The translations under genes were made by a program, and so were the position numbers. Below, one piece after another: positions 7,847-16,769 of a stretch of 64,000 bases of DNA. The notes beneath the pieces were generated by a model. The model worked only from the letters and a program-made list of their open reading frames with translations. It did not search any database and was not told the origin of the DNA. This DNA comes from Nosocomiicoccus ampullae (GTDB taxonomy: Bacteria > Bacillota > Bacilli > Staphylococcales > Salinicoccaceae), in NCBI RefSeq assembly GCF_001696685.1, contig NZ_MBFG01000004.1, positions 1-64,000 on the forward strand, read 5' to 3'. Position 1 is the stretch's first letter. The number at the start of each line of letters is the position of its first letter.

Positions 7847-8116
7847 TTATTTATAATGATATTTACATGAAGCAATCATAATTGATCCTTTATCAATCTT
7901 ATATACAAGTCTATGTTCCTGTGTAATTCTCCTACTATACCAGCCACTTAAATTTCCTTTTAATTTTTCTGGTTTTCCGATACCTTCAAGTACTCCATCT
8001 CTCTCAATACTTTTGATGAGTTGGTTAATTTTTTTCAAAGTTTTTCTATCTTGTATTTGCCACTCTTTATAGTCTTCAAAAGCATCAGTTGAAAATGTAA
8101 TGAGTAGTTTAGTCAT
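7847..8116 (-). CDS. yoeB: Toxin of type II system, YoeB/Txe family endoribonuclease
   Basis: An 89-residue ribosome-dependent mRNA interferase. With ATG 8116 as start, E50, R69, H87 and Y88 fall exactly four positions after the catalytic E46, R65, H83 and Y84 of E. coli YoeB, and the GKPEKLKG and SRRI..EHRLVYKI blocks are typical. The gene overlaps the antitoxin by 8 bases, so the toxin depends on upstream translation. AAGG sits 9 bases before the start. All catalytic residues are intact, so it is probably active. Confidence 0.93.
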   Translation of the reverse strand: MTKLLITFSTDAFEDYKEWQIQDRKTLKKINQLIKSIERDGVLEGIGKPEKLKGNLSGWYSRRITQEHRLVYKIDKGSIMIASCKYHYK

Positions 8117-8357
8117 CAATATTAACCTTAACTATTTCATCATTTTCTAATTGTGAAATTGAACGTTTTAAGTGCTCGTTATTGTATGGATTTTTTTGTA
8201 AATAAAAAGTTTCCATAATAGAATTATAATCATCTTCAGACATCAAAACAGCATTATGTTCATTTGTTGTGATTGTTATCACTTCGCTATTTTCATTTAC
8301 CTGATTAATTAGTTGTCTGAAATTTTTTCTTGCATTTGAATATGTTTCTACACTCAT
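8109..8357 (-). CDS. yefM: Antitoxin of type II system, YefM/Axe family
   Basis: An 82-residue Phd/YefM-fold antitoxin that binds DNA through its N-terminal half (YSNARKNFRQLINQVNEN) and neutralises YoeB through its acidic C-terminus. ATG 8357 is preceded by AGGAG with 9 bases between; an ATG at 8366 overlaps that ribosome site and cannot be the start. It is the first gene of the operon, with a palindromic operator directly upstream. Confidence 0.92.
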   Translation of the reverse strand: MSVETYSNARKNFRQLINQVNENSEVITITTNEHNAVLMSEDDYNSIMETFYLQKNPYNNEHLKRSISQLENDEIVKVNIDD

Positions 8358-8378
8358 TACTATCATCTCCTAATTGAA

Positions 8379-8398
8379 TTGTACAATATATTGTACAA
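8379..8398 (-). promoter_or_regulatory. YefM-YoeB operator palindrome
   Basis: A perfect 20-base palindrome: TTGTACAATA followed by its reverse complement TATTGTACAA, 21 bases upstream of the yefM start. It contains two TGTACA hexamers. TGTACA is the known core recognised by YefM in E. coli and relatives, so autorepression by the YefM-YoeB complex is very likely. The embedded TACAAT could serve as -10. Confidence 0.85.
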
Positions 8399-8466
8399 CT
8401 ATAAAAGCGATATATCTTTTTCAGAAGAGATGTTGATTGGTCAAAAGGCGTTAGTATTATTGAAAT

Positions 8467-9237
8467 TTATTTTACTTCACTTACTGGTGTTAATGATATA
8501 TTGTTATTTTCTAGATACTCTTCGTATGTTAACCCGCTATCGTATAATTCTTGTGCGAGTTCCTTACCAAAGTAACGTATATGCCATGGTTCATACATAT
8601 ACCCCGTAATATCTTCTTTACCTTTTAAATAACGAACGACAAATCCATATTTATGTGCGTTGTTTTTTACAAACTCACCTTCTGGTGTTGCTTCAAAGCT
8701 TTCTGATAATCCAAACCACGCACTTTCACTACTGACGTCCATCACAAGTCCTGTTTGGTGTTCACTTGTCCCTGGTTTTGCACTAAATCGATCGGCTTCT
8801 TCTTGTCCATGTTGAAATATATAGTTATTGTAAAGCGTTTCTTGCATTGCATATGATCGATATCCAGACACTGCATAAAGTTGTAGTCCTTCTTCATTTG
8901 CCGCTTCAAACAGTTCTTTCAGTGCCTCATATGCTTCACTTCTTAAATATGTCTCTTGCGTGCTCAGTAAGTCAACGAGTACTAAGTCAGACGGTTCATA
9001 TGTTTCAGATAATGCATACGCTGGGTTTACGAGTTGTTCGATTGTACCTTCTGTAAACACATTTTCTTCCGTTACAAGTGGTGTCTCTTCGACAACTTCT
9101 TCTTCCTCCTGTTCATTTGTTTCAGTTTCAGCAGGCGTTGAAGTTACTTTGTGATCGTCTTTATTAATAATGCCGTTGTTTCCAGTACATCCGACTAAAA
9201 ATATCGTAAGCACTGAAAGTCCAATCATTTTTTTCAT
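8467..9237 (-). CDS. Lipoprotein D-alanyl-D-alanine / L,D-carboxypeptidase (VanY/LdcB family)
   Basis: A 256-residue exported peptidoglycan trimming enzyme. It has a lipoprotein signal ending in lipobox LVGC, an acidic Glu-rich linker (residues about 40-55), then a VanY/M15B domain with SGYRSY, the zinc motif SEHQTGLVMDV (His and Asp ligands) and EPWHIRYFG with the general base Glu and third ligand His. B. subtilis YodJ and pneumococcal LdcB/DacB have this layout. ATG 9237 has GGAGCG 7 bases upstream. The gene stands alone. Confidence 0.88.
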   Translation of the reverse strand: MKKMIGLSVLTIFLVGCTGNNGIINKDDHKVTSTPAETETNEQEEEEVVEETPLVTEENVFTEGTIEQLVNPAYALSETYEPSDLVLVDLLSTQETYLRSEAYEALKELFEAANEEGLQLYAVSGYRSYAMQETLYNNYIFQHGQEEADRFSAKPGTSEHQTGLVMDVSSESAWFGLSESFEATPEGEFVKNNAHKYGFVVRYLKGKEDITGYMYEPWHIRYFGKELAQELYDSGLTYEEYLENNNISLTPVSEVK

Positions 9238-9270
9238 AAAAATACGCTCCATTTAAACTTTCAAATCGTT

Positions 9271-10026
9271 CTATAAAATACCGTCTGGTTCTTCTGGTAA
9301 AATCTGTCCACCATCGACGACGATACTTTGTCCTGTAATATAACCCGCTTCGTCAGATGCAAAGAATGCAACTGCTGCACCAATATCCTCGGGCTTTCCT
9401 AATTCATGCATCGGAATGATAGATTTTGTACCTTCTAAATATTCTTCACCTTGGGCTTTTAACCCTTCAGTTAACACGTTACCTGGTTGCACACTGTTTA
9501 CTGTTATACCGTACTTTGCATACTCTAACGCTGCACTTCTCATAAATCCAAGTTGTGCTGCTTTTGACGCACCGTAATGTGCCCACCCTGGATATCCAGT
9601 GATTGGTCCTGTTACTGAAGATGTAAAGATAACACGGCCGTAATTCGCCTTTTTCATATGCTTTAACACAGCTTTACTTACAAAGACAGATGATTTTAAG
9701 TTAACGTCAAGTACTTTGTCGTAATCTGGTTCAGACATGTCTTCAATGAATTTTTGAGGGAATATCCCTGTATTTGAAGCGAGGATATCGATTTTTCCGT
9801 GAGATTCAACGATGCTGTCGACCGTTTTTTCGATACCATCAAGATTTGTCACATCTAGCTCATAAAATTCTCCGTTTAATTCTTTTGCGACTTTTTCACC
9901 GTTTTCTTTGTCTAAATCTGCAATAATAACGAATGCTCCAGCTTTTTGAAGCATCGTCGAAATCCCTTTACCAATTCCGTTCGCACCACCTGTGACAAGT
10001 GCAACTTTTTTCGTTAAATCAAACAT
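9271..10026 (-). CDS. Short-chain dehydrogenase/reductase (SDR), substrate unknown
   Basis: A 251-residue classical SDR. It has the cofactor loop TGGANGIG, an acidic residue after strand 2 (ADLDKEN) suggesting NAD(H) preference, catalytic Asn in DVNLKSS, Ser in SSVTG, and Tyr-Lys in YGASK. The usual NNAG motif reads SNTG. The C-terminus GYITGQSIVVDGGQ is typical. ATG 10026 follows AGGAGG by 7 bases. It resembles FabG, acetoin or polyol dehydrogenases; I cannot choose. It follows pncA by 34 bases and may share its transcript. Confidence 0.85.
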   Translation of the reverse strand: MFDLTKKVALVTGGANGIGKGISTMLQKAGAFVIIADLDKENGEKVAKELNGEFYELDVTNLDGIEKTVDSIVESHGKIDILASNTGIFPQKFIEDMSEPDYDKVLDVNLKSSVFVSKAVLKHMKKANYGRVIFTSSVTGPITGYPGWAHYGASKAAQLGFMRSAALEYAKYGITVNSVQPGNVLTEGLKAQGEEYLEGTKSIIPMHELGKPEDIGAAVAFFASDEAGYITGQSIVVDGGQILPEEPDGIL

Positions 10027-10060
10027 ATAATTCCTCCTATTCAATATTATGTATGTAATT

Positions 10061-10603
10061 TTACTCTACAATTTCTGAATGGAAGCAACGCTCCATATGT
10101 TCTAGACTCGACTCTTGTTGATCTGTAAACGTCGCGACTCCACGTTTGTGGATGACTGTTTTAAAACCATTCGCATCTGCACCTGACGCTGTTAAAAACA
10201 CACAAATATCTGTTGCGACTCCACAAATGTGTACCGTTTCAACGTCACGCTCACGTAACACTTCATCTAAACCAGTGTTAAAAAATGCATTATAGTTTTC
10301 TTTCATTGAATAAATAATGTGATCATTATCTTTGTTTTCATCGTACCATTCTTTAAGTGGTCCATATAACTCTTGTCCTTTTGTCCCTGTTACGTTATGC
10401 ACTGGCCAAGAATCAAAGTGCGCATCATCCGGCGCATGGTCATCCATAGAAATCACTACATACTTACCGTCTTTTAAAAATTCGTCCGCTAAATCTCGTA
10501 TATAAGGCGTAATGGCAGGTCCAGCTTCTCCAACGTTTAATGGCCCGTCTAAATCTACAAAGTCGTTACTCATATCAACAATCAATAAAGCTTCTTTACT
10601 CAC
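10061..10603 (-). CDS. pncA: Nicotinamidase (isochorismatase-fold amidohydrolase)
   Basis: Hydrolyses nicotinamide to nicotinate for NAD salvage. The catalytic triad Asp10, Lys101 and Cys134 is intact, and the metal ligands Asp54, His56 and His69 are present. The blocks VHNV.GT.GQELYG, LDEVLRER and CGVATDICV follow staphylococcal PncA closely, and 180 residues is the normal length. The start codon is GTG with GAGGTGG 5 bases upstream. Confidence 0.88.
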   Translation of the reverse strand: MSKEALLIVDMSNDFVDLDGPLNVGEAGPAITPYIRDLADEFLKDGKYVVISMDDHAPDDAHFDSWPVHNVTGTKGQELYGPLKEWYDENKDNDHIIYSMKENYNAFFNTGLDEVLRERDVETVHICGVATDICVFLTASGADANGFKTVIHKRGVATFTDQQESSLEHMERCFHSEIVE

Positions 10604-10724
10604 TTATACCACCTCAATAAACATGTTTAACATTATTATACTAATCTTTCATAGAAATTCCTTTAAGTTTATTAAACTTCTTAAAATTTCATATATAATA
10701 TGAAGTAAGAGGTGTTTAATTGTT

Positions 10725-11585
10725 ATGAAGAAAATTCTTTATATGTTACTACTATCTTTCCTTATTTTATCTGCATGTACATCAAAAGAAGACACTCAAG
10801 AACATACAGAAAAAGTACCCGAACAAACTGATGACAACACTGAAACAATTGTTGAAGAGGAAACTGAACCTGAAGAAGACGAAAATGATCATGATGAGAG
10901 TGAAGAAGACACTGAAACTGAAATTGTAGAAGAAGATGAAGAAATAGCGAGAGAGTATTATATAGATCACGAAACGTATAGAGTCCTTCCAATCGAAGAA
11001 GGTACTAACACACAAGTTGCGTTACTCACGTTTGATGATGCACCCGCAGATTATGCGCTAGACATCGCATATATATTAAAAGAGTACGACGCACCTGCAA
11101 TCTTTTTTGTAAACGGAATGTTTTTAAACTCGGAGCGCGGTAAAAATGTGTTAAAAGAAATTTATAATTTAGGTTTTGAAATTGGAAACCACACACAAAA
11201 TCACCCAGACTTATCAAAGTTATCTTATGAAGCAGTAAACGAAGAAATTATATCAACAAATAATCTCATCGAAGAAATTACCGGAGAAAAACCCAGATTC
11301 TTCCGCGCTCCTTTTGGTATTAATACAGAAGCTTCTGAACAAATTTTAAAAAATAAAGGTATGCAGTCCATGAACTGGACGTATGGATACGATGCAACTC
11401 CTGGATACCTCGACAAAGACATTCTCGAATATAAGATGGTACATTCAGAATACCTCGATCACGGAGCAAACTTACTTATGCACGACCGTCAATGGACGAG
11501 AGACGCACTCCCAAAAATACTTGAAGGCCTGAGATATAAAGGCTATGAGTTTGTAAATCCAAAAAAATTAGAAGTTAGACCATAA
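10725..11585 (+). CDS. Lipoprotein polysaccharide deacetylase (NodB domain)
   Basis: A 286-residue membrane-anchored carbohydrate esterase, probably acting on peptidoglycan. It has a lipoprotein signal with lipobox LSAC, a very acidic linker at about residues 22-80 (more than half Glu/Asp), then the CE4 domain: TFDDAP (catalytic base and metal Asp), GNHTQNHPDL (the two metal His) and RAPFG. Homologues such as PgdA/PdaA confer lysozyme resistance or trim spore-type muropeptides. AGAGGTG lies 10 bases before ATG. It stands alone and ends at a bidirectional terminator. Confidence 0.88.
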   Translation: MKKILYMLLLSFLILSACTSKEDTQEHTEKVPEQTDDNTETIVEEETEPEEDENDHDESEEDTETEIVEEDEEIAREYYIDHETYRVLPIEEGTNTQVALLTFDDAPADYALDIAYILKEYDAPAIFFVNGMFLNSERGKNVLKEIYNLGFEIGNHTQNHPDLSKLSYEAVNEEIISTNNLIEEITGEKPRFFRAPFGINTEASEQILKNKGMQSMNWTYGYDATPGYLDKDILEYKMVHSEYLDHGANLLMHDRQWTRDALPKILEGLRYKGYEFVNPKKLEVRP

Positions 11586-11593
11586 AAGTGATT

Positions 11594-11636
11594 AAAAACC
11601 TCTTCCCCACTCATCTGAACGGGAAAGAGGTTTTTT
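11594..11636. terminator. Bidirectional terminator between convergent genes
   Basis: AAAAACCTCTTCCC pairs with GGGAAAGAGGTTTTT (one bulged A), with A and T tracts on both sides. It serves the plus-strand deacetylase and the minus-strand SRPBCC gene. Confidence 0.85.
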
Positions 11637-11641
11637 ATCTA

Positions 11642-12091
11642 TCAATCTTTATACAAATTTTTTATGCGTAAGAGAAACGTCTCAATCGTCTGGTCGTGTT
11701 GAGATTTTGATAACATCTTCAATATAATATTTCCTAGGAAATATTTACCGCGCATCTCTCCACTGTAGATGAGTTCAGTCTCTCTTTGTTGTTTTTTTAT
11801 CAACTTATATTGTGTACTCTTTTGAAAGAAGTTGCTAATCGTATAAGAGAATCGTAATAACTTATAGTCTGCTTCGTCCTCATAACTATCGAGCGTCACA
11901 ACATACTGTATCGTTTTGCCGTGTTCTTCGTGCGTCACTTTGTACGTGCTGCCGACCTTGTTATGAGTCTTACGAATCACTTCGATCCGCTTCAACTCAG
12001 GCTTCACTTTATTGAAGTGTTCAACATTAAATAGATGAAACACCTCATCAATCGGGGCGGATATGGTGACCGTTTTATGCCACTTCATCAT
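11642..12091 (-). CDS. SRPBCC (START-like) domain protein of unknown ligand
   Basis: A 149-residue single-domain protein. The N-terminal strand with SAPIDEVFHLFNVEHFNKVKP is typical of polyketide cyclase/SRPBCC proteins, which form a hydrophobic ligand pocket. There is no signal peptide and no catalytic motif that I can recognise. It overlaps the upstream M42 peptidase stop by one base (TAATG), so the two are coupled; a second ATG follows directly and either could be used. Confidence 0.7.
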   Translation of the reverse strand: MMKWHKTVTISAPIDEVFHLFNVEHFNKVKPELKRIEVIRKTHNKVGSTYKVTHEEHGKTIQYVVTLDSYEDEADYKLLRFSYTISNFFQKSTQYKLIKKQQRETELIYSGEMRGKYFLGNIILKMLSKSQHDQTIETFLLRIKNLYKD

Positions 12092-13122
12092 TAGTTTTCT
12101 ACATATTTCACGAGTAATTTAAACGTATTGAGTAACGCGTCGACGTGCGTACGTTCCATGCCGTGGCTGTTTGCAACGCCTGGTCCAATTAACGCGGCCT
12201 TAATATTTGCGCCACCACTCAGTGCTGCACTCGCATCACTGCCGTACATTGGGTAAATATCTACAGCGAACCCTAGTTCTTCTTGTTTTGCGTATTCTAT
12301 TAAACTCGAAACCATTTCGTAATCATACGGACCAGAGGAGTCTTTTGCACAAATACTGACGTCGTATTCTGTACAGCTTAGGTCTTCTCCAATACAACCC
12401 ATATCTACCGCAAGAAGCTCTGTAATTTCTTCAGGTAAATATGATGCACCGTGACCGACTTCTTCGTACGCTGTGAATATAAACTGTAAGTTTGTTTTCG
12501 GTTTAACGTCTTCTGCTTTAATTGCTTTAATGAGACTTACTAATAACGCTACAGATGCTTTATCATCTAAAAATCTCGACTTAACAAAACCAGATGATGT
12601 CACTACAGTTTTCGGATCATACGCGACGATATCACCGTTTTGAATACCAAGCTTACGTTCAACATCTTCTTTTGACACGACACGTTCATCGATTTTTACG
12701 ACTAAGTTATCGATGTCTCTGTCTTTTTTCGATGCGTCTTTAAATACGTGAATCGATGGTGACGTCGATAGTATTGTACCCGTATATACATGACCGCTTC
12801 TCGTAATAATGTCACAGTACTCTCCATCTAACGTTGGTGTCAGCGGTCCACCAAGTTTTGTTAAATTTAACGTACCGTCACTATTAATAGAGCGTACCAT
12901 CAAACCAAGTGTGTCCACGTGTCCAGACAATGCACGCGTCACTGACGTATCTTCTCCCTCGATATACGCAATTAAATTCCCTTTATGTGTCGTCGAAGTT
13001 TTTACACCGAGTTTTTCTATTTCAGTTCTTAAGAAATCTATCGCTTGTTTCGTATATCCTGTTGGACTATTGATATTAAGTAAGTCTTCTAAAAACTGTA
13101 AAGTATCTGTTTGATTAAACAT
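12091..13122 (-). CDS. M42-family aminopeptidase (glutamyl aminopeptidase/FrvX type)
   Basis: A 343-residue di-metal cocatalytic peptidase. Visible metal and catalytic motifs are SGHVDTLG (His ligand and Asp), SRFLDDKASVA (bridging Asp), YEEVGHG (catalytic Glu and ligand Glu), AVDMG (Asp ligand) and SHGMERTH (last His). The family trims N-terminal residues from peptides as large tetrahedral particles. ATG 13122 is set by GGGGG 7 bases upstream; an earlier in-frame start at 13245 has no ribosome site. Confidence 0.88.
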   Translation of the reverse strand: MFNQTDTLQFLEDLLNINSPTGYTKQAIDFLRTEIEKLGVKTSTTHKGNLIAYIEGEDTSVTRALSGHVDTLGLMVRSINSDGTLNLTKLGGPLTPTLDGEYCDIITRSGHVYTGTILSTSPSIHVFKDASKKDRDIDNLVVKIDERVVSKEDVERKLGIQNGDIVAYDPKTVVTSSGFVKSRFLDDKASVALLVSLIKAIKAEDVKPKTNLQFIFTAYEEVGHGASYLPEEITELLAVDMGCIGEDLSCTEYDVSICAKDSSGPYDYEMVSSLIEYAKQEELGFAVDIYPMYGSDASAALSGGANIKAALIGPGVANSHGMERTHVDALLNTFKLLVKYVEN

Positions 13123-13245
13123 AATGTAACCCCCGTTATTTTGAATTTTCGTCAATTTATTTTTACACAATTTCATTATATCAAATAATAAAAATGGTAT
13201 AATTAGTAATGATAACGATTTATTTTTGTCTTTTTCGTGTAACAA

Positions 13246-13275
13246 TTGACATGATACAGTAACATTCTATATTAT
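13246..13275 (+). promoter_or_regulatory. Sigma-A promoter of oatA
   Basis: TTGACA at 13246-13251, 18-base spacer, TATTAT at 13270-13275, 45 bases before the oatA start. Confidence 0.6.
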
Positions 13276-13319
13276 AAAATTATTATATTGAATCATATTA
13301 TAGAGAGGCACAGATACTC

Positions 13320-15215
13320 ATGCCGGATAAATTTCATTTTTCAGTAAAACCGAAACGCTATTTAACAGGACTCGATGGCCTACGTGCAATCGCTGTTATT
13401 GCGATTATTATATATCATTTAAATCCACTATGGCTTCCTGGTGGATTTTTAGGTGTAGATACGTTCTTTGTAATTTCAGGATATTTAATTACAAGTTTAC
13501 TCATTCATGAGTACCAATCAAAAGGATCCATCGATTTAATCGCCTTTTGGATTCGCCGTATTAAACGACTAATCCCGGCTGTGTTCTTTTTAATCGGGGT
13601 CGTCATCCTTTATACGTTAATATTTGAACCTCAAATGATTAAAACAATTAAACACGATTCACTCGCTGCACTCTTTTACGTGTCGAACTGGTGGTACATA
13701 TTTGAAGATGTGAGTTACTTCGAAGCAAGTGAACCAAAACCTTTAATGCACTTATGGAGTTTAGCAATTGAGGAACAATTTTATATTATTTGGCCTGTGA
13801 TTTTCGTCTTATTACTTAAATTCGGGCGTTCAAATAAAACGATGCCGATAGCCGTTTTACTAATGACTTTTGTGTCTCTCTTTTTAATGACTTTATTCAT
13901 GGTGCCAGATATGGACAACTCACGCGTGTATTTCGGAACAGATACACGTGCACATACGATTTTACTCGGTGTATTACTTGCATTCATTTGGCCACCATTT
14001 AACTTAAAAACAGAAACACCTAAAAGGTATCAACAAGTGATTGATACTATTGGTATTACGTCACTCATCATACTCATTTTGTTTATGATGTTTACAAAAG
14101 ATTATTCAAACTGGTTATATGCCGGCGGACTATTCTTTGTTACTCTATTAACACTTCCAGCAATTGCTGCGAGTGTACATCCGGTGTCAAAGCTCGGCCA
14201 CGCGTTATCAAATCCGGTGATGCTTTGGATCGGGACACGCTCATATAGTCTTTACTTATGGCATTACCCGATTATCGTCTTTATGAACATGCATTACGTA
14301 GCAGGACAAATCCCACTTCACATTATCCTACTACAAGTGATACTGACTTGTATTGCTGCTGAGCTTTCATTTAGATTTGTTGAAACACCGATTCGTAAAC
14401 AAGGGTTTAACTTCTTTAAGCCCGCATATAACACGAGTCGCGCACTCATTGTGAAATCCACAGTAAGTGTCATTTTAGTCGCAGGTTTACTCGTCACATT
14501 GCTCGGAATTTTTGATCACCTCCATAAAGATGTGAACAAACAATCATCATTCAACACTGAAGATGGTACGATGCAGTTTTCTAGTACACCAAAAAGCGTT
14601 GCATGGAACATAAAGAAAAATCATAAGCAATTTACCGATGAAAAAGCGAGAATCGCTCAAGAAGAAGCTGACAAAGAAGAACAAGCCGAACTTGAAAAAG
14701 AAAAACAAGACTTTGCGAGTGAATATTTATCACATGCATCGCCACTATTTATCGGAGACTCAATCATGGTAAATATCGGTAGTAACATACAATACCGTAT
14801 ACCAAACGCCGTCATCAACGGTGAAGTCGGACGTCAAATGTACCAAGCAATTGAAATTTCAAGAACGAAATACCCACACTTTAATAGCGAAAACGAAAAC
14901 ATCGTACTCGAACTTGGAACAAACGGAGACTTTTCATTAGAACAACTTGAAGACTTCATTCAAACATTTAACCGTGCAAACATTTACCTCGTGACAATAC
15001 GTGTCCCAAGAGACTGGGAAGGCAATGTTAACAAAAAAATACACACTGCAGGAGAAGAATTTGAAAACGTCACAGTCATCGACTGGTACAAAGCATCAGA
15101 AGGACATGTCGAATACTTTGAACCAGACGGTATTCACTTAAACGCAGACGGTGTAGAAGCAATGGTCGACCTAATCATTGATCATATCTTAGAACAAGAG
15201 CAGAACAAAAAATAA
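13320..15215 (+). CDS. oatA: Peptidoglycan O-acetyltransferase
   Basis: A 631-residue two-domain membrane enzyme that O-acetylates MurNAc and gives lysozyme resistance. The first 400 residues form an acyltransferase-3 membrane domain with about 10-11 helices, starting with LTGLDGLRAIAV, with the conserved Tyr-His pair (IIYHLNP) and EQFYIIWP. A charged linker follows, then an extracellular SGNH esterase domain with FIGDSIM (catalytic Ser), LGTNGD (oxyanion Asn), and DGIHLN (Asp and His). Layout and length match staphylococcal OatA. The neighbouring deacetylase may act in the same defence. Confidence 0.88.
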   Translation: MPDKFHFSVKPKRYLTGLDGLRAIAVIAIIIYHLNPLWLPGGFLGVDTFFVISGYLITSLLIHEYQSKGSIDLIAFWIRRIKRLIPAVFFLIGVVILYTLIFEPQMIKTIKHDSLAALFYVSNWWYIFEDVSYFEASEPKPLMHLWSLAIEEQFYIIWPVIFVLLLKFGRSNKTMPIAVLLMTFVSLFLMTLFMVPDMDNSRVYFGTDTRAHTILLGVLLAFIWPPFNLKTETPKRYQQVIDTIGITSLIILILFMMFTKDYSNWLYAGGLFFVTLLTLPAIAASVHPVSKLGHALSNPVMLWIGTRSYSLYLWHYPIIVFMNMHYVAGQIPLHIILLQVILTCIAAELSFRFVETPIRKQGFNFFKPAYNTSRALIVKSTVSVILVAGLLVTLLGIFDHLHKDVNKQSSFNTEDGTMQFSSTPKSVAWNIKKNHKQFTDEKARIAQEEADKEEQAELEKEKQDFASEYLSHASPLFIGDSIMVNIGSNIQYRIPNAVINGEVGRQMYQAIEISRTKYPHFNSENENIVLELGTNGDFSLEQLEDFIQTFNRANIYLVTIRVPRDWEGNVNKKIHTAGEEFENVTVIDWYKASEGHVEYFEPDGIHLNADGVEAMVDLIIDHILEQEQNKK

Positions 15216-15238
15216 CAGGTACATCACAATGACCTACT

Positions 15239-15281
15239 CCCTTAAAGTTGAAAACGACAATCAACTTTAAGGGTATTTTTT
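15239..15281 (+). terminator. Terminator of oatA, hairpin repeat B
   Basis: A perfect 13-base stem (CCCTTAAAGTTGA with TCAACTTTAAGGG), 9-base loop, then TATTTTTT. It is a clear terminator for oatA and shares its arm sequence with hairpins A (1943) and C (22991). Confidence 0.85.
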
Positions 15282-15447
15282 ACGAAGTGAAGCAAGTTTA
15301 TTTTGACTTGAAAGTAAATATTATCAGCAATTATTTAAACAATGTGTTTGGCATTCATTAAGTAAAAAGTGTTTTATAAGATAAAATAATTGCAATTTAC
15401 AATTATTTTTTTATAATAAAATTACTATATATAAGGAGAATTTTATT

Positions 15448-15888
15448 ATGAAGAAACTATGTATTGCTCTTATCTTATCTGTAGCTTTCCTGCTGAACGG
15501 ATGTTCTTCAGAAGCTAATGAATTAACCGACAAAAAGCTCTCTGTGTTTACTGTGATTCAGATTGGTAATACGTTAGATGATTTCTCGACAAACAGTGCT
15601 TACTTAATCTTTGATTTTAATAAAAACAATAAAGTTTCTATTCAATATCTTGGTGAAAGTTATCCTGGCTCTTATAAATTAAATGGCACGAATTTATCCA
15701 TAGATGTTCTGGATAAAGATAAAAATGAAGTCTCTTTATTATTTACAGATTTTAAAAAGCATCCTAAAAACGAGAAATTATATACAGGTATTTTCTCAGA
15801 TTTTACTCACCTAGAAAATCATGGTCTGAATGTACTACTACGAAATTATTCTGGAAATGAATATATGGGATTCTATGAAGTTGAATAA
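15448..15888 (+). CDS. Small lipoprotein of unknown function
   Basis: A 146-residue protein with a clear lipoprotein signal: MKKLC start, hydrophobic core and lipobox LNGC at residues 16-19. The mature part is beta-rich and has no motif I know. Its ribosome site is AAGGAG, 7 bases before ATG. It is flanked by terminators on both sides and looks monocistronic; the 230 bases upstream are AT-rich and otherwise empty apart from the oatA terminator. Confidence 0.75.
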   Translation: MKKLCIALILSVAFLLNGCSSEANELTDKKLSVFTVIQIGNTLDDFSTNSAYLIFDFNKNNKVSIQYLGESYPGSYKLNGTNLSIDVLDKDKNEVSLLFTDFKKHPKNEKLYTGIFSDFTHLENHGLNVLLRNYSGNEYMGFYEVE

Positions 15889-15900
15889 TATTCATAATTA

Positions 15901-15938
15901 AAAGGACGTACTCTAAAACATTTTAGAATACGTCCTTT
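15901..15938. terminator. Bidirectional terminator
   Basis: Arms of 18 bases (AAAGGACGTA start, TACGTCCTTT end) with one mismatch and a short loop. It lies between the convergent lipoprotein and aspartate dehydrogenase genes. Confidence 0.8.
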
Positions 15939-15954
15939 GTTTATTCTACGAAGT

Positions 15955-16713
15955 TCATCCAATAAAAACATTACTATCAAGACGCTCTAACGAACTTAAG
16001 ACACTAAGAGCTGCAAGTGCACTTGTCTTTGGATTTTCTTTTAACGGATGATTTTTAACTTCAATTGTCGCTTCTCCGAATTCTCCCGTTACTTTTACGT
16101 GGTGTACATTTTCTGTCGCATTCGGATCCGCGATGAGTCGAACTTTTGTTTTTTCTATCCCTAATCCTGCGAGAGATAAAATAATCGATACGTTCATGTT
16201 TTTAGGAAATTTGTCGATAGCGTCTTTTGCATCACCTTCGAATACGACTGTTGGTTCTGATAGTTCATCGTCTACAAGTGATGATGCTGGTTTTGTCGTC
16301 GTAAGTGTGACGCTACTTAAATGATTTAGAGTGTTTACGTTTTGTATTAAATCTAGACCACCAACTGCGCCTGATGGTAAATAGAGTTTATGTTGACTCG
16401 CACTTACACTCTCTAATAACGAAGTGTCACTAAACGCACCGATACTGATTACCATCATATCTTTTACGTTTAAGACATCTTTTAAATACGTTTTAACTAC
16501 TTCAACATTCGCGGCTTCTACTACAATATCAATGTTTGAGTTTAAAAATTCGTTCAGATCCGTATACAGATCTACATTATACGCCTCTTCTAAATGCTGA
16601 TACTTAGATTTATCTCGTACTAAAATATTCGTAATACGTAAGTCACTACGTTCTTTCGTATGTTTTAATAAAAACTGTCCAATCGCACCTGCACCAATTA
16701 AGCCAATATTCAT
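15955..16713 (-). CDS. nadX: L-aspartate dehydrogenase family protein
   Basis: A 252-residue NAD(P)-dependent amino-acid dehydrogenase of the DUF108 family. It has the Rossmann start IGLIGAGAIG, the GAVGGLD turn, and the C-terminal block NHPLKENPKTSALAALS with the FPKNMNVSIILSLAGLG segment typical of the family. It could make iminoaspartate for NAD synthesis or take part in aspartate breakdown. It is 56 bases downstream of a flavoprotein gene on the same strand, probably the same operon. No nadA or nadC is present nearby, so a biosynthetic role is not supported by context. Confidence 0.82.
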   Translation of the reverse strand: MNIGLIGAGAIGQFLLKHTKERSDLRITNILVRDKSKYQHLEEAYNVDLYTDLNEFLNSNIDIVVEAANVEVVKTYLKDVLNVKDMMVISIGAFSDTSLLESVSASQHKLYLPSGAVGGLDLIQNVNTLNHLSSVTLTTTKPASSLVDDELSEPTVVFEGDAKDAIDKFPKNMNVSIILSLAGLGIEKTKVRLIADPNATENVHHVKVTGEFGEATIEVKNHPLKENPKTSALAALSVLSSLERLDSNVFIG

Positions 16714-16769
16714 CGTATCTCTCCTAATTAGATTGTTATTTATTCATTATACGATGATATCGTCTCTAT

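Noticed and set aside
8379..8609. 76-codon plus-strand frame over the toxin-antitoxin promoter
   Set aside because: Runs antisense into the carboxypeptidase gene and has no ribosome site.
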